Assembly (NCBI GenBank): GCA_030248195.1 | Contig: JASAND010012790.1 | Coordinates: forward strand, 1-64,000 | Length of the DNA stretch: 64,000 bases | DNA from: Trissonchulus latispiculum | Taxonomy: Eukaryota > Nematoda > Enoplea > Enoplida > Ironidae | Reading direction: 5' to 3' | In this document: piece by piece, positions 22,401-31,908 of the stretch | Layout of the letters: each line of letters starts with the position of its first letter | Position numbering within the stretch: the first letter of the stretch is position 1 | The notes under the pieces: generated by a model | Seen by the model: the letters and a program-made list of their open reading frames with translations, nothing else | What the model was told of the DNA's origin: nothing | The model's database searches: none | Position numbers and translations under genes: made by a program

Positions 22401-23894
22401 GCCAGTTTGTTTGATTGGTGGTCTTGTAGCATAATTGCACTACGACTTTTGATTAATTTAACATTCTTGAAAACAGAAACGCTAAAACATTTTTTAAAAT
22501 CGTGGTGAACATAGATTTCTTGATTCTAAGCCAGTTGCCGAATTGCAACCTCAAGGTGACTTGTTTAGGTAAAGTTTATATTAAAATTTAACCCTATACC
22601 AATGGAATTTTTGTAACTCAGTAAGTCGTAAAATCGTAAGTTGTCATCAAACTCAGCTGACCTCTTTTCCACAAGAAAATATTTTATTACTATATATCAA
22701 ACAGTAGCTAAAGCAAAAGCTAACTAAAGCGAAAACTGTACAGATTTTTACAATTCTATTGAATTGTGTAACGGTTTGACTCCAAAAAATTTGGTTATGG
22801 TTCCAAATACCAGCACTTTTCGGCATCAGTCACCCTGTAAGTTAAATTTATAAAAGAATTAAGCTGAAATATGCCGCAAGATTGTTTTATCTTAATGGCA
22901 AACAAAAATTAAACATTAAAATTGCCATTTTGATTCCGGGTACCCGAAGTCGGGTACCCGGGTAGCGTTGCAATTACCCGACATAGGGCTTCGGGTAGTG
23001 CCGGGTACCCGGGTCCAATTTTTTGGACCCGTGCCCATGCCTAATAATAAGATTGCTAGGTCAAAAATGTGGAGATGCGCCTACTGAGCATGGATGTTTT
23101 AGCGAAGGTTCGATCGCTGCAAACTGCGGAATATGAATGCTAGAAAGCTCAAATTTACAGAAATAGGTGGCCCATGTGTATTGTCTGTATGGTTGAAATT
23201 AGAACTATTTGACTCAACTCTAATGCAATTACAGGAAGCATTTCTTACTCAATTCCTATATTAGATTTATTATGGATCATTGTTGTTAAGAAAATGAAAC
23301 ATCAATATGAATCTTCTTCTTCTGTGGCAGCCGGCGGACGAATCCATATGGGGAGTCTCCACCTCCAAGCCCAGCACACGTCTTAGCAATGGGGTCAGAA
23401 GGGGAACCCCGGAATAGGGCCAAGTTAGGGACAGCCGGAATGAATGGCATATTGGACCCACAAGCTCGGTAGCATAATTTAAGGACCGGAGGCTTCCAAC
23501 TCCAACATGACTGAAGATAAAAACTGCAGGGAAGGATCAGCCATGCCCCGCGAAATTGGATACCATTTAGCGCCGTTGACCAGACGGATGCCAGGGGACA
23601 CCTGTGGGGATCTCCATTTGATGGGGTCCATATCCATCGGATTTCCCACGGAGGCGGTACCATTGCCCCCTAATATGAATCTTCATGGTATCTACTTACA
23701 TTTATGTTCATGTTTAGACGCGTGCTGAAAAGCTGAGAGTTCGCTATGAACAGGCTCTGAAGGCTCAACAAAGACTGGCTTCCATTGAAGCGGCCAAAAA
23801 TCGACGTCTGATTGCCAAACCAGTTCCCACTTCCTCCTCCTCCTCCTCCTCTTCCTCTCATTCCAGTAAAACTGGTTCCTCCGTTAAATCTTAG
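16422..23894 (+). CDS. BLOC1S6: BLOC-1 subunit 6 (pallidin), four coding exons
   Basis: Exons 16422-16534, 18326-18413, 18543-18629 and 23718-23894 join in frame (113+88+87+177 nt, 154 residues plus stop). Donors are GTGAGT, GTTTGT and GTTAGT; acceptors are TTCCAG, TTTCAG and TTTAG. The product is a small helical protein. SLLTVGLDRHLEESVDKIAD and LLRQQDLLAKIG correspond to the first helix of pallidin. HQYYKKLLQIKKDMYDIHSK with GAKLKTRAEKLR matches the second, most conserved helix. The C-terminus carries a basic stretch and a poly-Ser tract encoded by a (TCC)n run. Human pallidin is about 172 residues, a comparable length. The protein is part of the BLOC-1 complex in lysosome-related organelle biogenesis (family knowledge). 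Introns 1 (1.8 kb) and 3 (5.1 kb) are filled with mobile DNA. The stop codon is shared with a MITE insertion. The identity rests on motif recognition; other BLOC-1 coiled-coil subunits are less likely. Confidence 0.8.
16612..17141. repeat. Truncated CAGGGGCG-type terminus and inverted G/C-rich unit in intron 1
   Basis: GCAGGGGCGCACCCAGGATT at 16618 resembles the terminus of the hAT-like MITE at 17142 but lacks a matching right end. From about 17000 the ATAGGTGTGGCTGGGCAAAA unit recurs in the same orientation as at 15826. All of this lies within intron 1 of BLOC1S6. Confidence 0.45.
17142..17532. mobile_element. hAT-like MITE, termini CAGGGGCGGATCCAGG
   Basis: The left end CACTGGCGGATCCAGG is inverted at the right end (CCTGGATCCGCCCCTG). 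The 391-bp element has no ORF. It includes an ATGCATT/ATGCAAT tandem stretch (about 17378-17417). A partial second copy begins at 19375 (CAGGGGCGGAACCAGG) and shares GAAGGTAGGAAAAATTAAGG with the inverse of this element. The flanks are G runs, so the target duplication cannot be judged. Confidence 0.6.
17560..17889. other. GAAGCG tandem stretch and short open frame in intron 1
   Basis: 17565-17625 holds irregular repeats of TTTGAAGCG(TAAGAAGAA). After it an open frame (about 17625-17771) ends EYEFVDVKTSNKNSPQKRD and stop, with protein-like composition but no start and no recognisable family. It may be chance or a captured exon end. The rest up to 17889 shows nothing recognisable. Confidence 0.25.
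17890..18171. mobile_element. MITE with 5-bp ACTAG duplication
   Basis: Perfect terminal inverted repeats CTGGGCTTATTCTAG and CTAGAATAAGCCCAG bound a 282-bp insert flanked by ACTAG at 17885-17889 and 18172-18176. The interior is C-rich with no ORF. It lies in intron 1 of BLOC1S6. Confidence 0.8.
18630..20987. other. BLOC1S6 intron 3, left part
   Basis: This stretch contains C-rich diverged repeats (18700-18990), a partial CAGGGGCGG-type MITE (19375-19500) and a TTAAAC/TTAACGAC-rich simple stretch (19500-19660). GGTGCTGGTTCGAGTTC near 19757 resembles 50572. A perfect palindrome lies at 20892-20931. No additional exon of BLOC1S6 is needed and none is seen. Confidence 0.4.
20892..20931. repeat. 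Perfect 18-bp-stem palindrome
   Basis: CATATTATGTAGGGGCGC and its exact complement flank a GATA loop. A second palindrome of the same plan is at 26502-26543. Confidence 0.9.
20988..23043. mobile_element. hAT-like non-autonomous element, termini TAGGCATGGGCACGGGT
   Basis: The left TAGGCATGGGCACGGGTA and right inverted ACCCGTGCCCATGCCTA termini are followed by GGGTACCCGG-rich subterminal repeats on both sides. 8-bp flanks AGAATAAG and ATAATAAG differ at one base, consistent with a hAT-type duplication. The 2056-bp interior has no transposase. It holds a nested foldback element at 21817-22189. Confidence 0.7.
21817..22189. mobile_element. Nested foldback element, termini GGGCCAGTTTCATAAAA
   Basis: The left GGGCCAGTTCCATAAAAATG and the right inverted copy (GGGCCAGTTTCATAAAAAAC) continue into TCTCGAGTTCTCGAG-type repeats. 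The 373-bp element sits inside the larger TIR element at 20988-23043, so it inserted later. No clear target duplication is seen. Confidence 0.6.
23044..23717. other. BLOC1S6 intron 3, right part
   Basis: Most of the interval is undistinguished. 23300-23670 is GC-richer than its surroundings, with balanced composition on both strands and an open minus-strand frame of 125 codons that matches nothing I recognise. It is probably a fragment of an interspersed repeat. Confidence 0.3.
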
Positions 23895-24060
23895 AGCCTT
23901 TTCGCGCGCGAGTTAAAAGAGTAGAGTTAAAAACTATTAACTCGTTTAACCCAGCTGCCGAGTTAAAATGAACTGTTTAACCTTTTTGACCCTGTGCGCG
24001 AAAAGGATTGAGTTAATTTTAACTCTTTTAAATCGTTTAACTCGCTACGCGAAAAGGCCC
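23894..24060. mobile_element. 167-bp MITE (Harbinger-like TTA duplication) on the BLOC1S6 stop codon
   Basis: The termini GAGCCTTTTCGCG and GGGCCTTTTCGCG are inverted and extend into GCGAGTTAAA. TTA occurs directly on both sides (23891-23893 and 24061-24063). A 3-bp TTA duplication suits PIF/Harbinger elements. The interior is built from GTTTAACTC and GTTAAAAG repeats. The first base of the element supplies the G of the TAG stop codon at 23892-23894. Confidence 0.75.
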
Positions 24061-24210
24061 TTAGTGACACAATTGTACATACGTATGTATAATTTATGCG
24101 TGATTGAAGTTAGTTTTATGCACGCAAATACGTAATGAGGTGTTTAACCTTGGTTGCCGTTTTTGCTAAGTGTCTTAATGTCAGAAAAGGATATTCAATT
24201 TTGTTGTCGG

Positions 24211-25692
24211 TGTCACAGGGAAAATTTTCCCCCGTGATATCTTTCCCCCCGGAAAAATTTCCCTAGGGAAATCTTTCCCCCCGGAAAAATTTCACTAGAG
24301 ATTTCTTTCCCCCCGGAAAAATTTCCCTAATAATAATTTTTGTACTCATTGGATATATTTATAGTAGGAGTTACTAAACTTTATACTTGTTTTCATTTTA
24401 CTTATCCAATTAGTTTAATATTTTATCAGTCGCTGTTTTATTCCCAACCTGCAACTATGTACCTGAATTAAGAATACATAACGCTGAAATTAATCCCTAT
24501 AGAAGAAACAGAAGATCCGATTAATCGACTTTAAATGCTAAATGACTTGGATTAAATTTATAAATTTATATTTTAAATTTATATTTAATCCATTTCTTTA
24601 AGTTGTTTTAATGTAGAATTAAAATTTTAATTAAACCTTTAAAAAGTCATCGAGTCAATTTAAATCCACCAATCTTAGTAGCCCTTATTAAATTAAATTT
24701 TTAATCTTTTTAGTCCGCATACTAATTTATCAACTGATATGCATAATTTCCAATTTAATTCCTGTATCAAAAATCAGTTAGGATAACATCTTCCGATATC
24801 AGACACCACCGGTAGTTACTTTCAGACTTTCTAGTCGTGTCCAATTAGATAACACATTTCATTCAAATTAAGAAACCATTATCAATTTCAAATTAATTCT
24901 ATTCCATTAATTAATAAATAAATTTAGTCAAGGTGATTAGCTCGTGTTCAGTAACCATGTTCGATCAATCTCGCCCTAATATACTCAGTTTGCGTTATCA
25001 GCATATCGAGTAATAATCCGCAGAGTAAACTTGTAAACCAGTGGAAACTACAGGTTCCTTTAGTACTAAATAATAATCGAAGTTGTAATCTATTATACCT
25101 AAGTATGAACACTACATATCAACGATGTCCTGTAGTACCTAATTACAAGACGTATGTAACGTTTGCGTATTTTCTACAAAACGTTTTGCATTTATCGTCT
25201 GGAAAAGTGGTACTGTAGTATCTACAGGAACGAACGTTTCTACGACTATGGGCATTAAAGAAATGTTATTAAATATAAATTTCATCTGTTTAAATCTTTT
25301 AATTGGCTTGATTAAATATTAGCCGTTTAATCCTTTAATCCTAGCATCAGTTTCTTTTGTGCAGATTACTGTAATTTTAATGTTATTCTTAATTTAGGCG
25401 CATTCAATTTAAAAATGCAAATGCTGGAAAGGAAGAATTAAATACTAAAATATTTGGATACGGAAGATTAAAATAGGGAGCAAAGTTGAGTTTAGTTACA
25501 AATTCATGCAGTGAATGCATCCAGGAAAATAATTACAGCGTCAGGGAATTTTTTCCGGGGGGAAAGATTTCCCAAGGGACAATTTTCCGGGGGGAAAGAT
25601 TTCCCTAGAGAAAATTTTCCGGGGGGAAAGATTTCCCTAGTGAAATTTTTCCGGGGGGAAAGATTTCACGGGGGAAAATTTTCCCTGTGACA
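24211..25692. mobile_element. MITE with TGTCACAGGG termini and subterminal CCCCCCGG arrays
   Basis: The left end TGTCACAGGGAAAATTTTCC is exactly inverted at the right end (GGAAAATTTTCCCTGTGACA). TCGG flanks both sides (24207-24210 and 25693-25696). Three to four copies of TCTTTCCCCCCGGAAAAATT lie inside each end, in opposite orientations. The 1.2-kb AT-rich centre has no ORF of note. Confidence 0.75.
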
Positions 25693-27169
25693 TCGGCTCT
25701 AACGTGGATCGTGGTTATAAAACAATATTCCCACATTCCCTTGTATCAGGTGCTTTTTCCGTCGAAAAATTTCGGGTCTGGCCATTAGTTTCTGGGTACT
25801 GTCGCGCATTACTTAACACGTTTTGAAACGTTCAAAAATGCGGTGCATTATACATTTATACAGTCTGCTTTTATTTATGTACTTTTTTAATCTGACATGC
25901 AATATTAATTTATTTGTCTTGTGCCATGAGATGATGTCAATAATATTCAAACATACAGCGCATTATTGTTGTTTTTGCATTGTTGGTGCTATTCTATTTT
26001 CTAGTCAATTATGTTGCAAATAAATAACACTTGTTTTAGAGATGAGGTTACTAACTGGCCAAACTTTTCAAACTCGGCTCGCGCAATAAGTCAGATCACA
26101 GAGTTCTCAGTGAGTAACCACAATTGCCTGCCACTAATTTTCTTAAAATTTGCGCGTTAAAATCCGACTCGGGCAGCGAAAAAATATCAAAAAGGTTCAC
26201 TTTCGGGATATATACGTTCAGAAAAACCAAACTTCACCTGCTGAAAATGCCCAGATCGTTCTAACACTGCGACAGAAATTTGCATTTTTCCAAGCGTGAC
26301 TTACACGGAAAAAAAACAAACGGACCTAACTTGTCCGGAAGCGAAAATTTTCAAAGTTGGAAATTTTGACCAAAACTTTTTTGCGACTTGTAGTACTCGT
26401 CGTGTAGATTCCAACGATACCAAAATTGTCCAGTTTGGTTGAGTATTTAGCTGGCACGGAGCTCGAACGGGTCTCCAAGGGCCGCACTGAGCCTTTTACA
26501 CCCATATTATAGGGGAGCGCTCTCGCGCTCCCCTATAATATGGTTTGGTATGACTTGGCCCAACTCTGAATTGGCCCAATAACTATGATTGGTTGTTTCG
26601 CACAACGCCACATGACCAATTAAATACAAAAGAACGCAAACGTGTGTATGCATACGTATCTTAACTAGCTATTATATATTTTATACTCGTGTAAATTGTA
26701 AGAAACGGAAGTTTAAAACTGTACATCATAGAAAATTTAAAAAATTTTTAAGTGGTTTTATTACTAAAGTTTACTGCATAAATTTTAATTATAATTTTGT
26801 TAAGCGTATAACCTTGATTTTCATTTCATTTTTATTCTGGTTAATTTTATTTTTACAGTGAATATATATAGATATAGAAAGATTATCAGTTTATTTAAAA
26901 TAATTTTAAATTAAAAATTCGTTCTTTTAGACAGAAATGTAGTAATTTTTGTAAACAGTCCCCCCTCCATTCACTGTTATTTACAAGAAATACTCTACCG
27001 TAAGATTTTCTCCCTTTAGTAACGTGGGCGGCGCTTAGCAGTTTTAAGTGACAGTTGGGCCAAATCAGAGTTGGGCCAAACTAGACTACACCATATATAT
27101 GCATAATTTATCGTTTGGTCACGTCAGTGAGGAACCTAAGCAAATTGAACGTAATATATATATATGTGT
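25693..27169. other. AT-rich intergenic DNA
   Basis: Nothing coding is supported; a 66-codon frame at 25823-26023 has no recognisable features. The interval contains the 19-bp-stem palindrome at 26502-26543. Stretches near 26250-26480 resemble the repeat text before the palindrome at 20892 only in general character. Confidence 0.35.
26502..26543. repeat. Perfect 19-bp-stem palindrome
   Basis: CCATATTATAGGGGAGCGC and its exact complement flank a TCTC loop. Confidence 0.9.
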
Positions 27170-28103
27170 GTCGTAGTAATTTCTGTATTCAGTAAATACT
27201 GTATTTACTGGCCGATTTCAGTAAATACGGTATTTACTAGTAAGAATGGTATTTTCTCTAAACTTCCTATCTTTACACGTAAATACCATTTTTACTGAAA
27301 CTCGTCCAGTAAATACTGTATTTTCTAGTAAATTCTGTATTTTGTCTTAAACGCCTTTATCTTTGTGTGTGGCTAGGGGTTCAAAGGTCATGCCGACGTC
27401 ATATTTAAAGCCAAAAGATAGGTCATACATTATCACATTATGTGCAAAGGGGGTGCATGAAGATAAACCCCAGACTTTAAAATATTAGTTTACAAAACTA
27501 AGAAATCGTTTTAATTTTAACACATCTTTTAAAATCAAGACAGATTGTATGTATCATATGTATTGTATGTATGTATCATGTATGTATTCATTATAATCAT
27601 AATGAATTAGGGTTAATTAAAATTAATACATTACTTAATGGTTTTAATCCTACGTACTTTTCGTACTTTAAAAATACACGAATAGCGGTTTAGAACTAAG
27701 TAAACTTATAGTGTATCTTAAATTCTGTATAAAATGCAAAATTTATTAGAAGATACAGAAAACGTACGTTTATAATATCTGTTTTGATTTTAAAAACTGT
27801 GCTAAAATTAAAATTTCTTAATTTTGTAAACTAATATTTTTAACGTCTGGAGTTTATTTTCATGCACCCCCTTTGCACTACATATTGTGCTAATGTATGA
27901 CCCATCGTTTGGTTTTAAATACAGTCAGAGTCAAAATACAGAATTTACTAGAAAATACAGTATTTACTGGACGAGTTTCAGTAAAAATGGTATTTACGTG
28001 TAAAGATAGGAAGTTTAAAGAAAATACCATTCTTACTAGTAAATACCGTATTTACTGAAATCGGCCAGTAAATACAGTATTTACTGAATACAGAAATTAC
28101 TAC

Positions 28104-28106
<3 letters not shown>
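27170..28106. mobile_element. Foldback element with AGTAAATACTGTATTTACT repeats
   Basis: GTCGTAGTAATTTCTGTATT at the left is inverted at the right (AATACAGAAATTACTACGAC). The match runs for roughly 350-390 bp in each arm, leaving about 200 bp of centre. Each arm carries several short palindromes of the AGTAAATACTGTATTTACT type. The element is set in a TA-rich stretch, with a (TA)n run directly to the right (28107-28144), so a TA target is possible. There is no ORF. Confidence 0.75.

Positions 28107-28144
<38 letters not shown>
28107..28144. repeat. (TA)n microsatellite
   Basis: An uninterrupted AT dinucleotide run adjoins the right end of the foldback element. Confidence 0.9.
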
Positions 28145-28146
<2 letters not shown>

Positions 28147-28830
28147 TCAAGATCAGCCATCTTGCTAGACTTTGTGCCAATAAGAAAATTGCTTTTTTGC
28201 AAAATTCTGACAAAGGAAATTCTGACTAATGAAATTCTAACAAATGAAAGTTCAACTTATTTCAAAACCCTAAATTCTGACTAATGAAATTTTGAAAAGT
28301 TAGTTTCTCACTAATGAAATTCTGACTACTGAAGACAAACCGTGGTTTGGTGGTTTTTAGTGTTTTCGCAAGAAATTTGGCTTCTGAAAACATTTCGTGA
28401 TTCCACAACCTTTTTTACGACCGCGTATTTTGCGTATATATATATCTAACATGTTTACCTATCGTTTTGACGACATTCAACAAAACAAAAGAAAGAACAG
28501 AGACAATATTTCAAAGAAAGAACGCTAACGCTTAGAAAGAATTAAGAAATTAGATGAGCCGAAGGCGCAAAAAATTTTCAAGAATGTCTTTTGTAGTTCT
28601 AACTGTTTAATAACTTATTAAAAAGTTGCTCTGAAACTTAACATTTTGTTGTTATCCAAGAAAATTGTTAAAAATTGTGCGGCCAGGTCCGAGGTGCCGA
28701 TTTCGTAGAGCTGAACAACCCTACAATTTTCATGTAATTAATGTACATACGGTTCCTTCCTGCACATGTTTGTGTTGTGAAGACTTGTAAGGCACTTTTG
28801 AATTAGTGGAAAGCAAAACATAGCTGATAC
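28145..28830. other. Intergenic, TTCTGACTAATGAAA repeats
   Basis: 28200-28330 has five to six imperfect copies of ATTCTGACTAATGAAA. The remainder shows nothing recognisable. Confidence 0.4.
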
Positions 28831-29797
28831 TAGAGTTGTTGGCCGGCCGAGGAAAACCCGGCCGGCCCACTATGTTGACAATCCGGCCGGCCGGCCGGCC
28901 GGTCTTCAGAAAAAGGACTCTACCTTATTTTATCTGTTATATACATAACCAGGACGGGTCTCTTGCGCAATTCCCCCCCAGCCCTAACTTTTGATTTTTT
29001 TGACCAATAACTTTGAAATTTTGTATGGGTGCATACTAGAGGCTGATGAATTCAAAAATTCAAAAATTTTAAAAATTTTTAAAAATTTTTTTAAAAATTT
29101 TTAAATTTTATTTTGCTAAGGGGGACCAAGTGGAAACCGAAAAATTTTTTGAGAAAAAATTTTTGCTGAAACCTACATGCAGGGGTTTTCGGGGTGCACG
29201 AGCACGATCCGAAATCCCGTTTTTCGGTAACACTTTTCGTTAGCTTAAAAAATAAGCTAAAGTTGTAAGCTTAAAACTATAGCTTATCCTGAGCTAACGA
29301 AAAGCTTTATCGAAAAACGGATTTCGGAAATTGTGCTCGCCTGAAAACCCTAAATCACGTTTTCAGCAAAAATGTCGTCAAAAAATGTTTCGGTTCAGCT
29401 TGGTCCCCCCTTACCAAAGAAAGATGTGATTGTTTTCTAAAATTTTTTAATATTTTAAAATTTTTCGAATTTTTTAATTCATCAGCGTTTGTGTGCTCTT
29501 TTTCCCTAATATCAAAGTTATTCAGTCAAATAAAAAATCAAAAAGTTAGAACTGAAGAGGAGTGCGAAGACCCACCAGGACTAACTCTATGCATCAATTA
29601 ATGCTAAATATTTTACAAAATACAAGAAAATAGGGCAGAACTGGTACCGGCCGGCCTTTTTTGACCGGCCGGCCGGCCTGTTTGACCCGGCCGGCCGGCC
29701 GGTTTGCATCACCCGGCCAGCTGGCCGGCCGGGTTCAGAAGCTCGGCCGGCCGGGTCCGGCCGGCCGAGTCAGAAAACCGGCCGGGCAACAACACTA
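28831..29797. mobile_element. hAT-like foldback element with GGCCGGCC arrays
   Basis: The termini TAGAGTTGTTGGCCGGCC and, inverted, TAGTGTTGTTGCCCGGCC bound 967 bp. The 8-bp flanks GCTGATAC and GCTGATGC differ at one base, as for hAT insertions. Dense CCGGCCGGCC arrays lie inside both ends. The interior is a second inverted repeat centred near 29260 (GGGGGACCAAG on the left and CTTGGTCCCCCC on the right). No transposase is seen. Confidence 0.75.
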
Positions 29798-30005
29798 GCT
29801 GATGCAACGCTTTATCATCGATATCAATCAACAACAACGACTAGACCAACCGTTTGAATAAATTGTTAGAGTAAAGTGAAATAAGCAAATGGGGGTCCGT
29901 TGGCAGCAGTCCCCAGCAAAAAATTAGGAGAATTTTAAAATCTTAGGCTCCAAATCGTTATTTTCTAAGCATATTTTGGCTCAAAAATGTGTGCGTACTG
30001 TGGCA

Positions 30006-31640
30006 CTGTCACGGTGCAAATCTTCCCCCGTGCAAATCTTCCCCCCCGGAAGTTTTGCACCAGCTGTCAGAGTGACCGTGAAGTTAGCAACACATGATTC
30101 AAAAGTTTTGGGAACTATTTAAGATTAATTCAAACAATTCTACGTTTTATTTTTCGCCAGTCACTTGTTTTTAATAGATGAAGTAATAGTTCAATTCGTC
30201 GTCAAACCTGTCGTTTTGGCAGTCTTAATTAACACTTAGGCTAAATTGTGTCGAATTATGAATTAAATTCAACAAATACAATAAACCGAAATAACCTGTA
30301 TCTAGCATTTGAATTTTATAACGTTCAATGACTGAAACCTGGCTAGGATCAATTGAACATTATCCTCGTCTACCCCTTTTGGGGGATAATGTTCATTTGG
30401 GTACACTTGTATTCATAACATTCCTAGACGTATTTGGTTTATTATGCATCTAAATTCATTTTTCAATTCAGCTTTTCGTTAGTTTATATATTGTAAGATG
30501 AAGTTGTTAGATTGAGTTAACGAAAAGCTGTACAAACATTAATTTCAGATTCGTGTTTCTAAAACTCCCTGGAACCAACATTTGAACAAAAATGGTGACA
30601 AACTTTTTGGATCCCGTTTGTCTGCCCCTAAAAATCAAGAATTTAATTTTTTAAATATTTAAAAGATTGATTGAAAGTGCGCACAATCGCATTCTCACCA
30701 AATTTTAAGATAATAAACCAATAGTAAACAGATTAAACTTAAAAATGATTAAAATATTAAAAAATTTTGGAATTTGCCTTTATGTCTAGACGTCTTCCAG
30801 TTGGGGAGGGGGGCGGGTGATAAAGTGCAATTAGGGCTTTGCGGGGGATAAAGTTTAATCCTAGTTCTTCCAAACATTTTACTTGCTTTCTTAACTAATT
30901 ATTATTGCTATTTTACTATGTAAGAATCTAAACTTTGCTTGGTTTCGTTTTAGGTGTATTTCCTTGTGAGGGCGATCTCAAGTAATTCTAAAGGGCTTCT
31001 CAAAAGAGTATATATATGTAGAGGAATTTATGGAGTTAAGTGCAACTGGATTTTGAAGTAAAGAGCTAAAGAGGATAAATCCTAGTTCTGAGTTACACGA
31101 GTTACTCAAGTTAAGAATAATTAAAACTTCAATGTTAATTTTAACTCAAACATAGGAGTTTGATTGATATTGATAAATTCATAGTTCATACAGATAAATC
31201 AAAGTAAATTCACAAATAACTCTAAAAAAGAAACTTTCATTCATGGAGTTATATATAACAAACTACAAAGCACTGGTCAATTTTAATCGATTAATTTTAT
31301 TTATTGCGAAACCGAAACCTGTGAATTGTGATGGCTATTCCGGTTTTTGTTATGCTAGCTTAGCTTACCATACCATTCGAAAAATCCAATTGCCCTCAAA
31401 TGTGCAAGTTAAAGTTTAAAGAAGCATCATCGCGTTGTTTCAAGTTATGTTTCGATTAAGCTGCATTTTACAATTAAGAAACTATAAGCCAGAGCTTAGC
31501 TAAGACCTCGATTGCAGTTATTATTGTTAATAACTATGAAATTCTGCCGGTGCAAATCTTCCCCCCGGGGGGAAGAATTGCACCAGTGCAAATCTTCCGG
31601 GGGGAAGTTTTGCACGGGGGGAAGATTTGCACCGTGACAG
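30006..31640. mobile_element. MITE with CTGTCACGGTGCAAATCTTC termini
   Basis: The first ~55 bp (CTGTCACGG, GTGCAAATCTTCCCCC, GTTTTGCAC) is inverted at the right end (31585-31640). Several CTTCCCCCCGGAAG-type short palindromes are present. The outer TGTCAC is shared with the element at 24211. No clear target duplication is visible. The interior is AT-rich with a hairpin at about 30470-30532 (CAGCTTTTCGTTA and its complement); no ORF. Confidence 0.65.
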
Positions 31641-31759
31641 CGGAAGTGCAAGGGATTGGGAATGTGTAGGGGTTTTGTTGTGTACAAGGCATATATATTG
31701 CTAGTGGGCTAGAGGGATAGTGTTGTTGTTGCGGGCTTGCTTGATGTACAAGACACTTT

Positions 31760-31894
31760 TGTCATGTACGAAGCTCTTCAATATCAAGAATATAACAGAA
31801 ATATTGTTAACTTAAGTTTTTAACTACTATATCGCAGTTCAACTACTGTTAAGTACATATAGCGTTGTTTAAGGATAGTTGGTCAGACAGAACA
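31760..31894 (+). repeat. 5' LTR of a Mag-like Gypsy element
   Basis: It begins TGTCATGTACGAAGCTCTTC, the same text that restarts at 33669 after the ORF. It probably ends CAGAACA, followed by TC and a TGGCGCACTG primer-binding-site candidate at 31897. At about 135 bp it is short, as in the Mag lineage. The exact end is inferred. Confidence 0.6.
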
Positions 31895-31908
31895 TCTGGC
31901 GCACTGCG

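Noticed and set aside
23286..23663. 125-codon minus-strand frame in BLOC1S6 intron 3
   Set aside because: No recognisable family and overlapping open frames on the other strand; more likely a GC-richer repeat fragment.
23894..31640. CRISPR-like or bacterial-type arrays
   Set aside because: The repeats here are terminal inverted repeats and foldback arms of eukaryotic mobile elements, without regular unique spacers.
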